Assembly (NCBI GenBank): GCA_021827645.1
Contig: JAKAVA010000089.1
Coordinates: forward strand, 1-64,000
Source of the DNA: Planctomycetota bacterium
GTDB lineage: Bacteria; Planctomycetota; Phycisphaerae; WQYP01
Direction: 5' to 3'
DNA: 64,000 nt
The position numbers and the translations under genes were made by a program. Positions 25,077-32,684 of the stretch are shown piece by piece (the first letter of the stretch is position 1; each line of letters starts with the position of its first letter). The notes beneath the pieces were generated by a model, which saw nothing but the letters and a program-made list of their open reading frames with translations, had not been told where the DNA came from and ran no database searches.

Positions 25077-25492
25077 CCCCGATGAGCGATTCTCAGTTTG
25101 CCAAAGAGGTTTTGAGCCGCTTCCCGCCGGCCCCGGAGTTTAAGCCGTTCGCCATCTACGATTCCGACGGGGATTGCATCGAATTCTTTACCTCCGGCGA
25201 CAGCTTTTATGGCGAGCGCGTGGACGATCTGCTGACCGTCTACCGCAGCCAGGATACCCGTGAGATTATCGGGTCGCTGGTGAAAGGTGTATCAGGCCTC
25301 TTTCGAAAGCTCGATAAGAACCTGCCGGGCCTCCGCATTGAGATCGAAGCTGGCTCAGTGAAGCTTGAACACCTCTTTTTGCTTGCCCAATGGGCGCGAG
25401 AATCTCCGGAAATCCGGACCATAACCTACAAAGAACTCATCGGCCTCGCCGAGGAGAGTAATGTTTCCGTCGAGATGAGCCTCTCGGCATAA
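25073..25492 (+). CDS. Hypothetical protein, second gene of a coupled pair
   Basis: 139 aa, soluble, acidic (SDSQFAKEVLSRFPPAPEFK, YDSDGDCIEFF). The middle part (RSQDTREIIGSLVKGVSGL) is helical, and the C-terminal half has KELIGLAEESNVSVEMSLSA. No family recognised. Its start overlaps the stop of the upstream gene by 4 nt; a second ATG at 25082 (MSDSQF) is possible. Immediately downstream come repeats R2 and R1, so the pair is a discrete cassette within repeats. Confidence 0.55.
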   Translation: MTPMSDSQFAKEVLSRFPPAPEFKPFAIYDSDGDCIEFFTSGDSFYGERVDDLLTVYRSQDTREIIGSLVKGVSGLFRKLDKNLPGLRIEIEAGSVKLEHLFLLAQWARESPEIRTITYKELIGLAEESNVSVEMSLSA

Positions 25493-25518
25493 CAACTCCA
25501 ACCCTATTCCCTCTGCGA

Positions 25519-25650
25519 ACCTCTGAGCCCTCTGCGGTTAGAAAAACTATTTACATCATGCGCCAGCATGAGACCAGATATCACACCAAGCCACAAAGAA
25601 CACGAAGACGACGCGATGAGGCGGATGGACCCGCTGCTGGAATCTTAGCG
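25519..25650 (+). repeat. Dispersed repeats R2 and R1, right copies
   Basis: R2 at 25519-25573 and R1 at 25581-25650, matching 24503-24558 and 24432-24501. The IS110-family element begins about 40 nt further right. Confidence 0.8.
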
Positions 25651-25730
25651 CCTTTCACCCTCTTCTAACAAAGTCAAGCTGGTGAGAGTGAGGGGATGCT
25701 CATGCCATTATCCAAGCAGTGGATGTGGCC

Positions 25731-25760
25731 TTTGAAAGCTCCCCGAGGGGAGCTTTCAAA
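25731..25760. repeat. 30-bp perfect palindrome near the left end of the IS
   Basis: Fourteen bases TTTGAAAGCTCCCC, then GA, then their exact complement GGGGAGCTTTCAAA. It lies 30-70 nt inside the candidate left IS end, downstream of the transposase. It could be a terminator-like stem or part of an IS-encoded RNA; no T tract follows on either strand. Confidence 0.7.
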
Positions 25761-26201
25761 AACTTCGTTTTCCAACTGCCTCCAACTCCATTACCACCGA
25801 TCATCCTCAGTTGCGAGGGTGATCGTCTGCCACGAACCGCTCGTCGGCCATTGGCCTCTCCAGGATCCTGTGGGGGGCCGACCCGGATTCCTCCATTCTC
25901 TTCGAGCCTCGAATGTCCGGCCCTCAGGCCGCCATCAAATTGGCTTCATCGGAGATTTCATCGGGTGATCCCGCACCAGGCGCTTCAAAACTTAGCGTGG
26001 CGATCATTCAAGTCGCAGAGAGTGAAACGGAAGTCGCCGGGCAGGATCCTTGGTGGATCGGCGATGTCCAGGCGGATCGTGTTACCTGGAACTCAGTTCA
26101 TCTCATCCGAAAAGCCTCCTTCCCGCAGTTGCTGTTGCTTCCGTCGTGATGACTTCCGTATGGCATTTTTTGGCCGCCGTTGCGGTTGTTGGTGTCATGA
26201 C

Positions 26202-27767
26202 TCACCGTCGGCTCCTTCTCCGGGGGTGCGTTCCACTCTTTGCCCCGGCTGCTGCTCCGGTTGCCGTTGTTGTCCCTGACGGCATCGGCGTTGCCGTCGG
26301 TCTGGACTTCGGCACGCGCCTATCCCCATTGACTTTCTTCCCACCCGGTGAACCCCGGTCGGACTGCGCCGTGGCCCGTGCGGCGGTGTCTCCGACGGCA
26401 ACCCCCTTAGAGTCCCCCGTCGATAAATCATGGGGTCTCTCTGCCCTCCCGACACTCACCCCCGCCATCAACGCCCCCATACGCCTCCTCCGCCGACGAT
26501 GCCTCCCGGACCGGCGATTCTGAAAGACATGCTCATTTTTGAATACCTCGCCCGTCCGACAACAGTGATAAATCCCCAACGCCAACTTCCGCATCACCCC
26601 CGTCACCGCCTTGCCCCGGCGACCCCCGTCACGCTTCACCTTCGCCGCGTACCAACGCTCAATCGCCGGATCCTCCAGTTGACGCAGTGCCGAAAGGTAC
26701 AACCAGCGCCGCGCCTCCGGACTGCCCCGTTTGCTGATGTGCAGACGACCCACATATTGCCCGCTCGATCGCTCCACCAAATTCAATCCCAACGCCTTCA
26801 GGTACGCACCGCCGCTGGAATAATTCCCGGGATCACCCGCCGCCAGATGCAGCACCGCCATCGTCGCCTTCCCCAATACCTCGCCGGCCACTCTCACCGC
26901 TGAGAGACCCCCGCTGAGCTTCTCCAATTCCCGGTGGTGTTCGCCCAATCTCTTTTTGGCCTCCAGCAGACGCGTGGCGATCTCCACCAGATGCCGCGCT
27001 TCCCCTGCGCCCACCGGAACCCCACAGGTACTGCGGGCACTCTGCACCACCTCCTGAATCTTTTGCGGAGTCAAAAATCGGCCGCCCCACTCGGCCAGAC
27101 GCTCGGCAGCTCCCCCATCCGACCCCAGAGCCGCCGGCGATCCGTGGGCGATCAGGGCCTCCAGCAACGTCCGGCTGTCCAAATCCAGAAGCCCCAATGC
27201 CTCCGGCCAGTGTCGCGCCAGAAGAGCCTCCAACCGACCACGCCACGCATCCACCTGCTGCTGATAGTTCCCCATCAGGTCCGCGTGCATCGACAGAAGC
27301 TGCTCCTGCTCACTGGCCGGGCTCCATGGCCACGGCATCGATTTGCCTATGGCGCAGAGTTCCGCAATCACGCCCGCGTCCTTACCGTCATGCTGACTGG
27401 GAACCCCGTCGTACACCTCCGCATGACGATTCGACGCCTGCGGCGGTACCCACTCCACCGAAAGGCCCGCCCGGTGACATGCATATCGAAAAGCATCTCC
27501 ATACGTGCCCGACGGCTCCATCGCCACACGCAGTTCCCGGCCCACCGAGAGCTTCTGCAGAAAGCCAATCCCCGCACCGATCTGCGACGGCTGCGATACC
27601 ACCACCGGTGAGGAGGTCACGCCGTTGGCCCAGCGGATCACCAGATACAGTTTGCTCTTGCCTACATCCACACCGACCACGCATCGTTGCCCCTCCCGGC
27701 CCAACAGCATGGACCCCAGATCCATCGACTCGACATTTTGACTCCGATAGGTTCTACTTCCCGTCAT
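26202..27767 (-). CDS. IS110-family transposase (DEDD plus serine recombinase type)
   Basis: 521 aa. The N-terminal RuvC-like DEDD domain has Asp in VVGVDVGKSKLYLV, Glu in RVAMEPSGTYGDAF and two Asp in QHDGKDAGVIAEL. After a coiled linker (about residues 160-300) the Transposase_20 domain has VRVAGEVLGKATMAVLHLA, a helix-hairpin, and ISKRGSPEARRWLYLSAL, which holds the conserved serine. A basic, low-complexity tail of about 115 residues (RRHRRRRRR) extends past the normal end after TGEVF and is unusual; it may be read-through of non-coding IS sequence. Expression is probably kept low by the hairpin that hides its ribosome-binding site. Confidence 0.92.
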   Translation of the reverse strand: MTGSRTYRSQNVESMDLGSMLLGREGQRCVVGVDVGKSKLYLVIRWANGVTSSPVVVSQPSQIGAGIGFLQKLSVGRELRVAMEPSGTYGDAFRYACHRAGLSVEWVPPQASNRHAEVYDGVPSQHDGKDAGVIAELCAIGKSMPWPWSPASEQEQLLSMHADLMGNYQQQVDAWRGRLEALLARHWPEALGLLDLDSRTLLEALIAHGSPAALGSDGGAAERLAEWGGRFLTPQKIQEVVQSARSTCGVPVGAGEARHLVEIATRLLEAKKRLGEHHRELEKLSGGLSAVRVAGEVLGKATMAVLHLAAGDPGNYSSGGAYLKALGLNLVERSSGQYVGRLHISKRGSPEARRWLYLSALRQLEDPAIERWYAAKVKRDGGRRGKAVTGVMRKLALGIYHCCRTGEVFKNEHVFQNRRSGRHRRRRRRMGALMAGVSVGRAERPHDLSTGDSKGVAVGDTAARATAQSDRGSPGGKKVNGDRRVPKSRPTATPMPSGTTTATGAAAGAKSGTHPRRRSRR

Positions 27768-27843
27768 GGGGATGACCTCCTGTAAAAGCGTTCATCGCCG
27801 GCGGACATTCCGCCGGACACCAAACGCATTTTGAGGCATCCCC
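27768..27843 (-). promoter_or_regulatory. Hairpin sequestering the transposase ribosome-binding site
   Basis: Three nested arms: GGGGATG-a-CCTC with GAGGCATCCCC (one bulge), AAAAGCGTT with AACGCATTTT (one bulge), and CCGGCGGA-CAT-TCCGCCGG at the tip (27798-27816). On the transcript the 3' arm ends directly before the transposase ATG and contains its GGAGG (complement of 27776-27780). Translation from transcripts that enter the IS would be blocked. The outer arm also coincides with the candidate right IS end. Confidence 0.65.
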
Positions 27844-27885
27844 TCTTTTCTTTGCCAGTCCTCTCATCACCTTCTTATAGCCAAC

Positions 27886-29079
27886 TTGGGGCGTTACGCC
27901 TTTGACGGCCTGACACCCCTGTTCCTCGCAGTTGCCAACGTAAGAGGGTCGGGCAAGACCCTAATGATTCAGGTTATCAGTCGGATCTTGCACGGAGGCG
28001 ACATTTCGGTCTTCAGTTATGCTCGTGACCCTGACGAAATGCGAAAAAGAATCACCTCGATTGCCATCGCTGGTGATAGTATGGTACTGCTCGATAATTT
28101 GGTGGGTGTTTTCGGTAATGAGGCGCTGAATCGGGCACTTACCGCCACTTCCTGGAAAGATCGGCTTCTAGGAACACACGATATTGTCGATGTGCCGCTG
28201 AAGATAATCTGGTATGGAACCGGCAACAACACCACTGTCGAAGACGACTTGGCCCGCCGGACCGTCCCTATTCGACTGGAAGTGATGGAGGAGCATCCGG
28301 AGGATCGGCGGGGATTCACCCATCCGAATCTGCTCGCATGGGTGAGGAGCAATCGGCCTCGCCTGCTGGAAGCCGCGTTCACAATCCTGGTTGCATACTG
28401 CCAAGCGGGGAGACCAACACAGAATCTCACGCCGTTCGGGAGTTTCTCGGATTGGTCCGAGCTAATCCGGGGAGCTCTTGTCTGGGCGGGGCTACCGGAT
28501 CCCCTTCAGGCCAGAGGAGAATTTTTGGCGATGTCCGATACGGGTTCTGATGCACTGCGGCAACTTATTGCCGCGTTGCATAGTTACGGGTATTCGACGA
28601 GTGGATTTGTTGTGTCTTCGCTGCTTGCCGATCTGTATTCCTCTACCGATTCCAACGACCCTGTGGGTGCCGCGATGCGTGCTGCCATTGAGGAATTTTG
28701 CGGATGCGCGGCCGGGAAAAAGCCTTCGGCAAGGCAATTCGGAAACAAACTCAGGAGTGTGCGGCGACGGGTATGTGATGGATGGTATCTTGATATTGAT
28801 ACCAGCCAAAAAAATCGGATCGGCTCCGTCTGGCGATTAAATCGAGGCACATCTGGAACGGCCAATTCACGGGAAAACACCAGTGCCGGGGAGGGTATCA
28901 ACCCTGAAGCACTCGGGCCACCAATCGTGTCGCCACTGCCAAGCGGGGGAAATAAAGATTGTTTTTCAAAGTATCAATCACAGCATTTTGAGATTAGCGA
29001 TTTTGAAGAGCCAGATGAATTTTGTGAATCCAGCGAATCTGGAGTATCTGTTTCACCACCCCTGAAAGAAATTTCATGA
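27886..29079 (+). pseudogene. 5'-truncated primase/helicase-like gene of a planctomycete integrative element
   Basis: About 397 residues of the C-terminal ATPase part. The Walker A-like loop is NVRGSGKTLMIQVISRIL (about residues 18-35); then DSMVLLDNLVGVFG, a Walker B-like region, WKDRLLGTHD, WYGTGNN and ARRTVPIRLEV, which fit an SF3/AAA-type replication helicase. The family normally has a long N-terminal primase-polymerase part. Here the frame opens only at 27835, with no ATG or GTG before the core (the first start-like codon is TTG 27886), and the IS110 element ends just upstream. The N-terminal part is not found on the other side of the IS, so it was lost, not simply interrupted. Confidence 0.75.
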
Positions 29080-29106
29080 CATAAAGAAAAAACAAACAAA
29101 AGCTGG

Positions 29107-29150
29107 CAGATGAGTCGCTAGAGTCTCCAGACTCGCAACTACCTCATCTG
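29107..29150. repeat. Nested inverted repeat after the helicase fragment
   Basis: Outer arms CAGATGAG (29107-29114) and CTCATCTG (29143-29150); inner arms GAGTCT-CC-AGACTC (29121-29134). It starts 28 nt after the helicase stop. There is no T tract, so a terminator role is uncertain. Confidence 0.6.
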
Positions 29151-29204
29151 TATTCGAAATCGGAGAAGCTTGTCAATTTATTTCTTTTCAAGAAGGAGTT
29201 TCCT

Positions 29205-29412
29205 ATGTGTAACCTCGCCACAGAGATGGCACCCCTCGAAGTTTGGGATATCGAAACTTCGTCCAAAAACACCAGGGGTGTTAATTCAGACGCACATTCA
29301 AGAATTTGCCCGGATGGCCGAGAGTCTGGCTTGTTTGGTGAGGGTCATCGGCCCGCCAGCTGACTGTGAAGTCATTCTGGCCGATGACTCTGAATCCGTC
29401 CGCATCTATTGA
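29205..29412 (+). pseudogene. Small frameshifted gene upstream of the integrase
   Basis: ATG 29205 has a strong AAGGAG (29193-29198), 6 nt upstream. The frame MCNLATEMAPLEVWDIETSS runs to a stop at 29363, giving a 52-aa peptide with unconvincing C-terminal sequence. If one A is removed from the A5 run near 29265, the frame continues as LIQTHIQEFARMAESLACL and ends DDSESVRIY at 29412, a coherent 68-aa protein. Either the gene is frameshifted, or the base is a sequencing error. No family recognised; it would be a small accessory protein of the integrative element. Confidence 0.45.
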
Positions 29413-29589
29413 GTAAGTAAAGGCAGTGTACGATGTAACGCGTCGATTCTGGCATCGTTGCAGCATGGGTTACCTGAAGACATCGGGGCCAATGGGATTC
29501 AGATCAATGGAATATCGGAGACCAGAATCATTGTCCGCATGTGCAAGTTAAGCTAAGATATTAAATGATATCGTAAAAAGAGGTTCACC

Positions 29590-31119
29590 ATGCGAGTTTT
29601 CAAAAGCAGCTACAAAGACCGAACCACTGGCAAATCGCGGCAAACCGCACGGTGGTATGTGGAATTGCGGGACCATCGCAATATCATCCGGCGTCTACCG
29701 GCATTCACCGACAAGAATCAATCCCTGGCGCTGGGCAGGACGGTTCTGAAGTTGGTTGAAAATCGGCAATCCGGCGAACCGCTGACGGTGGAATTAAGTC
29801 GTTGGCTGGAAACCGTGTCCGATGCAACCAAAGCAACTTTGGCCCGCTGGGGGCTCATTGACCAGAGCAGGTTGACCGGCAGTAAACCACTGACGGGGCA
29901 TATATCCGACTGGAAAGCAGATATGTTGGCGCAGGGCAATACAGCCAAGCACGCAAACTTGTCCGCCAGTCGGGTTGAACGGCTAACTGCTGATTGCGGG
30001 TTCAATTTTTACAGCGACATATCTGCTGCCAAAATTCAACAAAAACTGGCCGACTACCGAAAAAATACTTTGGATGCAAGGGGTCATGCTGAAACTGGTA
30101 TCGGTTTGAAGACCACCAATTATTACCTGCGTGATCTGAAAAGTTTCTGTCGCTGGATGATGCATGAGCGTCGGGTCAATGCAAACCCGGTTGAATACTT
30201 GGATGCGTTGAATGCTAAAGTCGACATTCGCCGTCAACGCCGGACATTGTCCGAGGTTGACATGCGGAAGTTGTTGACTGCGACACGCAATGGCCCGGAG
30301 CGTCGTGGTATGAGTGGGCAGGAACGAGCTTTGGTCTATGAGCTTTCAGCAACAACGGGGTTACGGGTAAGCGAACTGGCCAGCCTAACCGTAGCCTCAT
30401 TCACACTGGACGAATCACCGAGTGTCACCATTGATGCCGCTTATGCCAAAAACCGACGACGAGATACGCTCCCATTGCGAGCGGATATGGCCGAACACTT
30501 GCGAAACTTTTTGGCGACCAAACTGCCGGGCACCAAGGTTTTTCCCAAACTTAGCAACCATAATTCCGCGCAGATGATCAAGGCCGACCTTGAAGCTGCT
30601 GGATTGCCTTTTGAGTTGGATGGTAAATATTTTGATTTTCACTCCCTACGCCACCAATTCATATCCGGGCTTGCCGCTGTTGGCATTCATCCAAAGACCG
30701 CGCAACAACTGGCGAGGCACAGCACCATTACCTTGACCATGGACAATTACACACATGTTTTCCGTGGCGAGCTTGACAAGGCTGTCAACGCGTTGCCAGA
30801 TTGGCATACGCCAACACCCGAACTGGCCCGAGCCACCGGTACGGTGAATCAATCGGCTGCAGTAGGCCTTCGACCGCTGGCACCCGTGGTCGCCAAAGCG
30901 TCAAGCAGGTCGAAAGAAAAAAGCTCGGCGTTCTGCTTGGCGCTTTCCAACGAAAAAGAGCAATCTCTGACGGACTCAGACGAACTGAAATCCGACGAGG
31001 TGCCGAGCGAAGAAAAGCATTGCGAACACGAGAAAATCCGCATGGATATTGGTGATTCTGATAAAGGCCGGAGTGGGATTCGAACCCACGACAAACGGAT
31101 TTGCAATCCGCCCCCTTAG
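29590..31119 (+). CDS. Tyrosine recombinase / integrase
   Basis: 509 aa. Core-binding SAM-like domain at about residues 105-205, catalytic domain at about 220-400. Catalytic residues are visible: Arg in TTGLRVSELASL, Lys in AKNRRRDTLPL, HSLRHQF (His-x-x-Arg), RHSTITLTMDNYTHV (His and nucleophile Tyr). GAGG precedes the ATG and a GATAT/ATATC dyad lies at 29557-29572. The last 55 nt are antisense to tRNA-Cys, so the tail GIRTHDKRICNPPP is read from tRNA sequence. This suggests that the element recombined at the tRNA 3' end. It probably mobilised the 24-31 kb element, now damaged. Confidence 0.92.
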   Translation: MRVFKSSYKDRTTGKSRQTARWYVELRDHRNIIRRLPAFTDKNQSLALGRTVLKLVENRQSGEPLTVELSRWLETVSDATKATLARWGLIDQSRLTGSKPLTGHISDWKADMLAQGNTAKHANLSASRVERLTADCGFNFYSDISAAKIQQKLADYRKNTLDARGHAETGIGLKTTNYYLRDLKSFCRWMMHERRVNANPVEYLDALNAKVDIRRQRRTLSEVDMRKLLTATRNGPERRGMSGQERALVYELSATTGLRVSELASLTVASFTLDESPSVTIDAAYAKNRRRDTLPLRADMAEHLRNFLATKLPGTKVFPKLSNHNSAQMIKADLEAAGLPFELDGKYFDFHSLRHQFISGLAAVGIHPKTAQQLARHSTITLTMDNYTHVFRGELDKAVNALPDWHTPTPELARATGTVNQSAAVGLRPLAPVVAKASSRSKEKSSAFCLALSNEKEQSLTDSDELKSDEVPSEEKHCEHEKIRMDIGDSDKGRSGIRTHDKRICNPPP

Positions 31120-31138
31120 TCCACTCGGGCATCCGGCC
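31065..31138 (-). tRNA. tRNA-Cys (GCA)
   Basis: 74 nt. Acceptor stem GGCCGGA / TCCGGCC with discriminator T (U73, the Cys identity base); anticodon loop TTGCAAA with anticodon GCA; T arm GTGGG-TTCGAAT-CCCAC. CCA is not encoded. It overlaps the integrase 3' end on the other strand and is a likely attachment site. No second copy of its 3' part was found to the left within the window. Confidence 0.93.
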
Positions 31139-31226
31139 TTCTTGGCAGACATCCTATTGCCGAGAGGCTTATTACTCAAGGTCAGATTCGTAACGGTGAC
31201 GGGGCCGCCGTCTGGCGTTGCGGCTC

Positions 31227-32684
31227 CTACGGCAGCGTGGTGGAGCCCATCAGATAGCGATCGCATTCACGCGCCGCTCCACGCCCCTCGTTAATCGCCC
31301 ACACCACAAGGCTCTGCCCCCGGCGACAATCGCCGGCTGCGAATACCCCTTCAACCGAGGTCGCAAACTTTCCATATTCAGCCGCAAAGTTACTGCGTGG
31401 ATCGGTTTTCAGCCCGAGTTCCTTTACCAGTGTGTCTTCCGGACCAAGGAAGCCCATCGCAAGCAGCACCAGATCCGCCGGCCATTCTTCCTCGCTGCCG
31501 GGAATTTCCGACATACTTACCTTGCCGTTGTTATTGCTCCAATTGACGCGCACCGTCTTGATGGCGCGGACGGCACCGTTTTCATCACCGATGAATTCCT
31601 TGGTCAGTATGGTGAATTGCCGAGGATCGCTTCCAAACTTCGTCCGCACCTCTTCATGCCCGTAATCCACGCGGTAAATTCGCGGCCATTGCGGCCATGG
31701 ATTATCCGCCGCTCGAGTTGCCGGGGGCTGTGCGAGGAGCTCAAAATTCACCAAGCTCTTGCATCCATGCCGCATCGAGGTGCCGATGCAGTCATTGCCC
31801 GTATCACCACCGCCGATCACAACAACATGCTTGCCCTCGGCGCTGATGAAATTTCTATCACGATGGTCGGAATCCAAAAGACTTTTGGTATTGGCGTGCA
31901 GAAATTCCATTGCAAAGTGGATACCGGAAAGTCCGCGGCCCGGCACCGGCAGATCGCGAGGCTTGGTGGCGCCGCAGGCCAGCACAATCGCGTCATATTT
32001 ATGCAGCAGATCATGGATGCTGATGTCCTGGCCCACATGGACGCCGGTGATGAACTCCACACCTTCCTGCTCCATGATGGCAAGGCGCCGCTGCACAACG
32101 GCCTTTTTATCCAATTTCATGTTGGGAATGCCGTACATCAGCAGTCCACCGATGCGATCTGCCCGCTCATAGACCGTCACGTTATGACCCGCTTTGTTAA
32201 GCTGATCGGCGGCGGCGAGGCCCGCAGGACCGGACCCGATCACCGCTACGGTTTTACCGGTGCGGTGCTGCGGGGGATGCGGTCTAACCCAGCCATTTTT
32301 CCAGGCGTGTTCAATAATTTCCTGTTCGATATTTTTAATCGTAACGGGTGGTTCGTTGATCCCCAATACGCATGAACCTTCGCACGGAGCGGGGCATACC
32401 CGGCCGGTGAATTCCGGAAAGTTGTTGGTCCGCCAGAGTCGATCGATGGCGTCGCGCCACTGATCTTTGTAGATCAGATCATTCCATTCCGGAATGAGGT
32501 TATTAATCGGACAGGCGCTGTTGCAGAATGGTACCCCGCAATCCATGCAGCGAGCACCCTGCTGCCGAAGTTTTTCGCCCGGCAGATGCTCATGAAATTC
32601 CCGCCAATCCAACACCCGCAGGCGCGCCGACCGGTTCGGCGCCGCTTCCCGCGTGTGTTCCATAAATCCAGTGGGTTTACCCAT
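31227..32684 (-). CDS. gltD: Glutamate synthase (NADPH) small subunit
   Basis: Supplies electrons from NADPH to GltB. The start is placed at ATG 32684 ([13 protein letters not shown]), with GAGGAAG upstream; it overlaps the gltB stop by 8 nt (ATGGGTAA). 485 aa. The N-terminal Fe-S motif [20 protein letters not shown] is at about residues 46-65, the FAD motif [13 protein letters not shown] near 150, the NADPH motif [12 protein letters not shown] near 290, and [20 protein letters not shown] near the end. Translationally coupled with gltB. Confidence 0.97.
   Translation of the reverse strand: MGKPTGFMEHTREAAPNRSARLRVLDWREFHEHLPGEKLRQQGARCMDCGVPFCNSACPINNLIPEWNDLIYKDQWRDAIDRLWRTNNFPEFTGRVCPAPCEGSCVLGINEPPVTIKNIEQEIIEHAWKNGWVRPHPPQHRTGKTVAVIGSGPAGLAAADQLNKAGHNVTVYERADRIGGLLMYGIPNMKLDKKAVVQRRLAIMEQEGVEFITGVHVGQDISIHDLLHKYDAIVLACGATKPRDLPVPGRGLSGIHFAMEFLHANTKSLLDSDHRDRNFISAEGKHVVVIGGGDTGNDCIGTSMRHGCKSLVNFELLAQPPATRAADNPWPQWPRIYRVDYGHEEVRTKFGSDPRQFTILTKEFIGDENGAVRAIKTVRVNWSNNNGKVSMSEIPGSEEEWPADLVLLAMGFLGPEDTLVKELGLKTDPRSNFAAEYGKFATSVEGVFAAGDCRRGQSLVVWAINEGRGAARECDRYLMGSTTLP

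Larger units (their letters stand above)
25690..27845 (-). mobile_element. IS110-family insertion sequence (IS1111-like layout)
   Basis: Contains an IS110-type transposase gene (26202-27767, minus strand). Candidate ends are an imperfect inverted repeat: GAGGGGATGCTCA at 25690-25702 and, on the other strand, GAGGGGATGCCTCA at 27832-27845. This gives 2156 bp. The region 5' of the transposase is only 78 nt, while about 510 nt of non-coding DNA lies 3' of it. In IS1111-type elements the 3' end region encodes the bridge (seek) RNA, so 25690-26201 is the place to look for it. No direct target repeat is evident, as expected for this family. The ends are inferred. Confidence 0.6.

Noticed and set aside
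25696-26523. Several plus-strand frames opposite and left of the IS110 transposase
   Set aside because: They lie in the inferred non-coding IS end or are antisense to the transposase and have no domain or ribosome-binding site.
24009-29589. Second attachment-site copy of the tRNA-Cys 3' end
   Set aside because: No stretch matching the tRNA-Cys 3' part was seen by eye in this interval; a computed search outside the window would be needed.
31049-31294. Plus-strand frame reading GVGFEPTTNGFAIRPLSP
   Set aside because: This is the well-known spurious translation of the tRNA-Cys antisense, not a protein.
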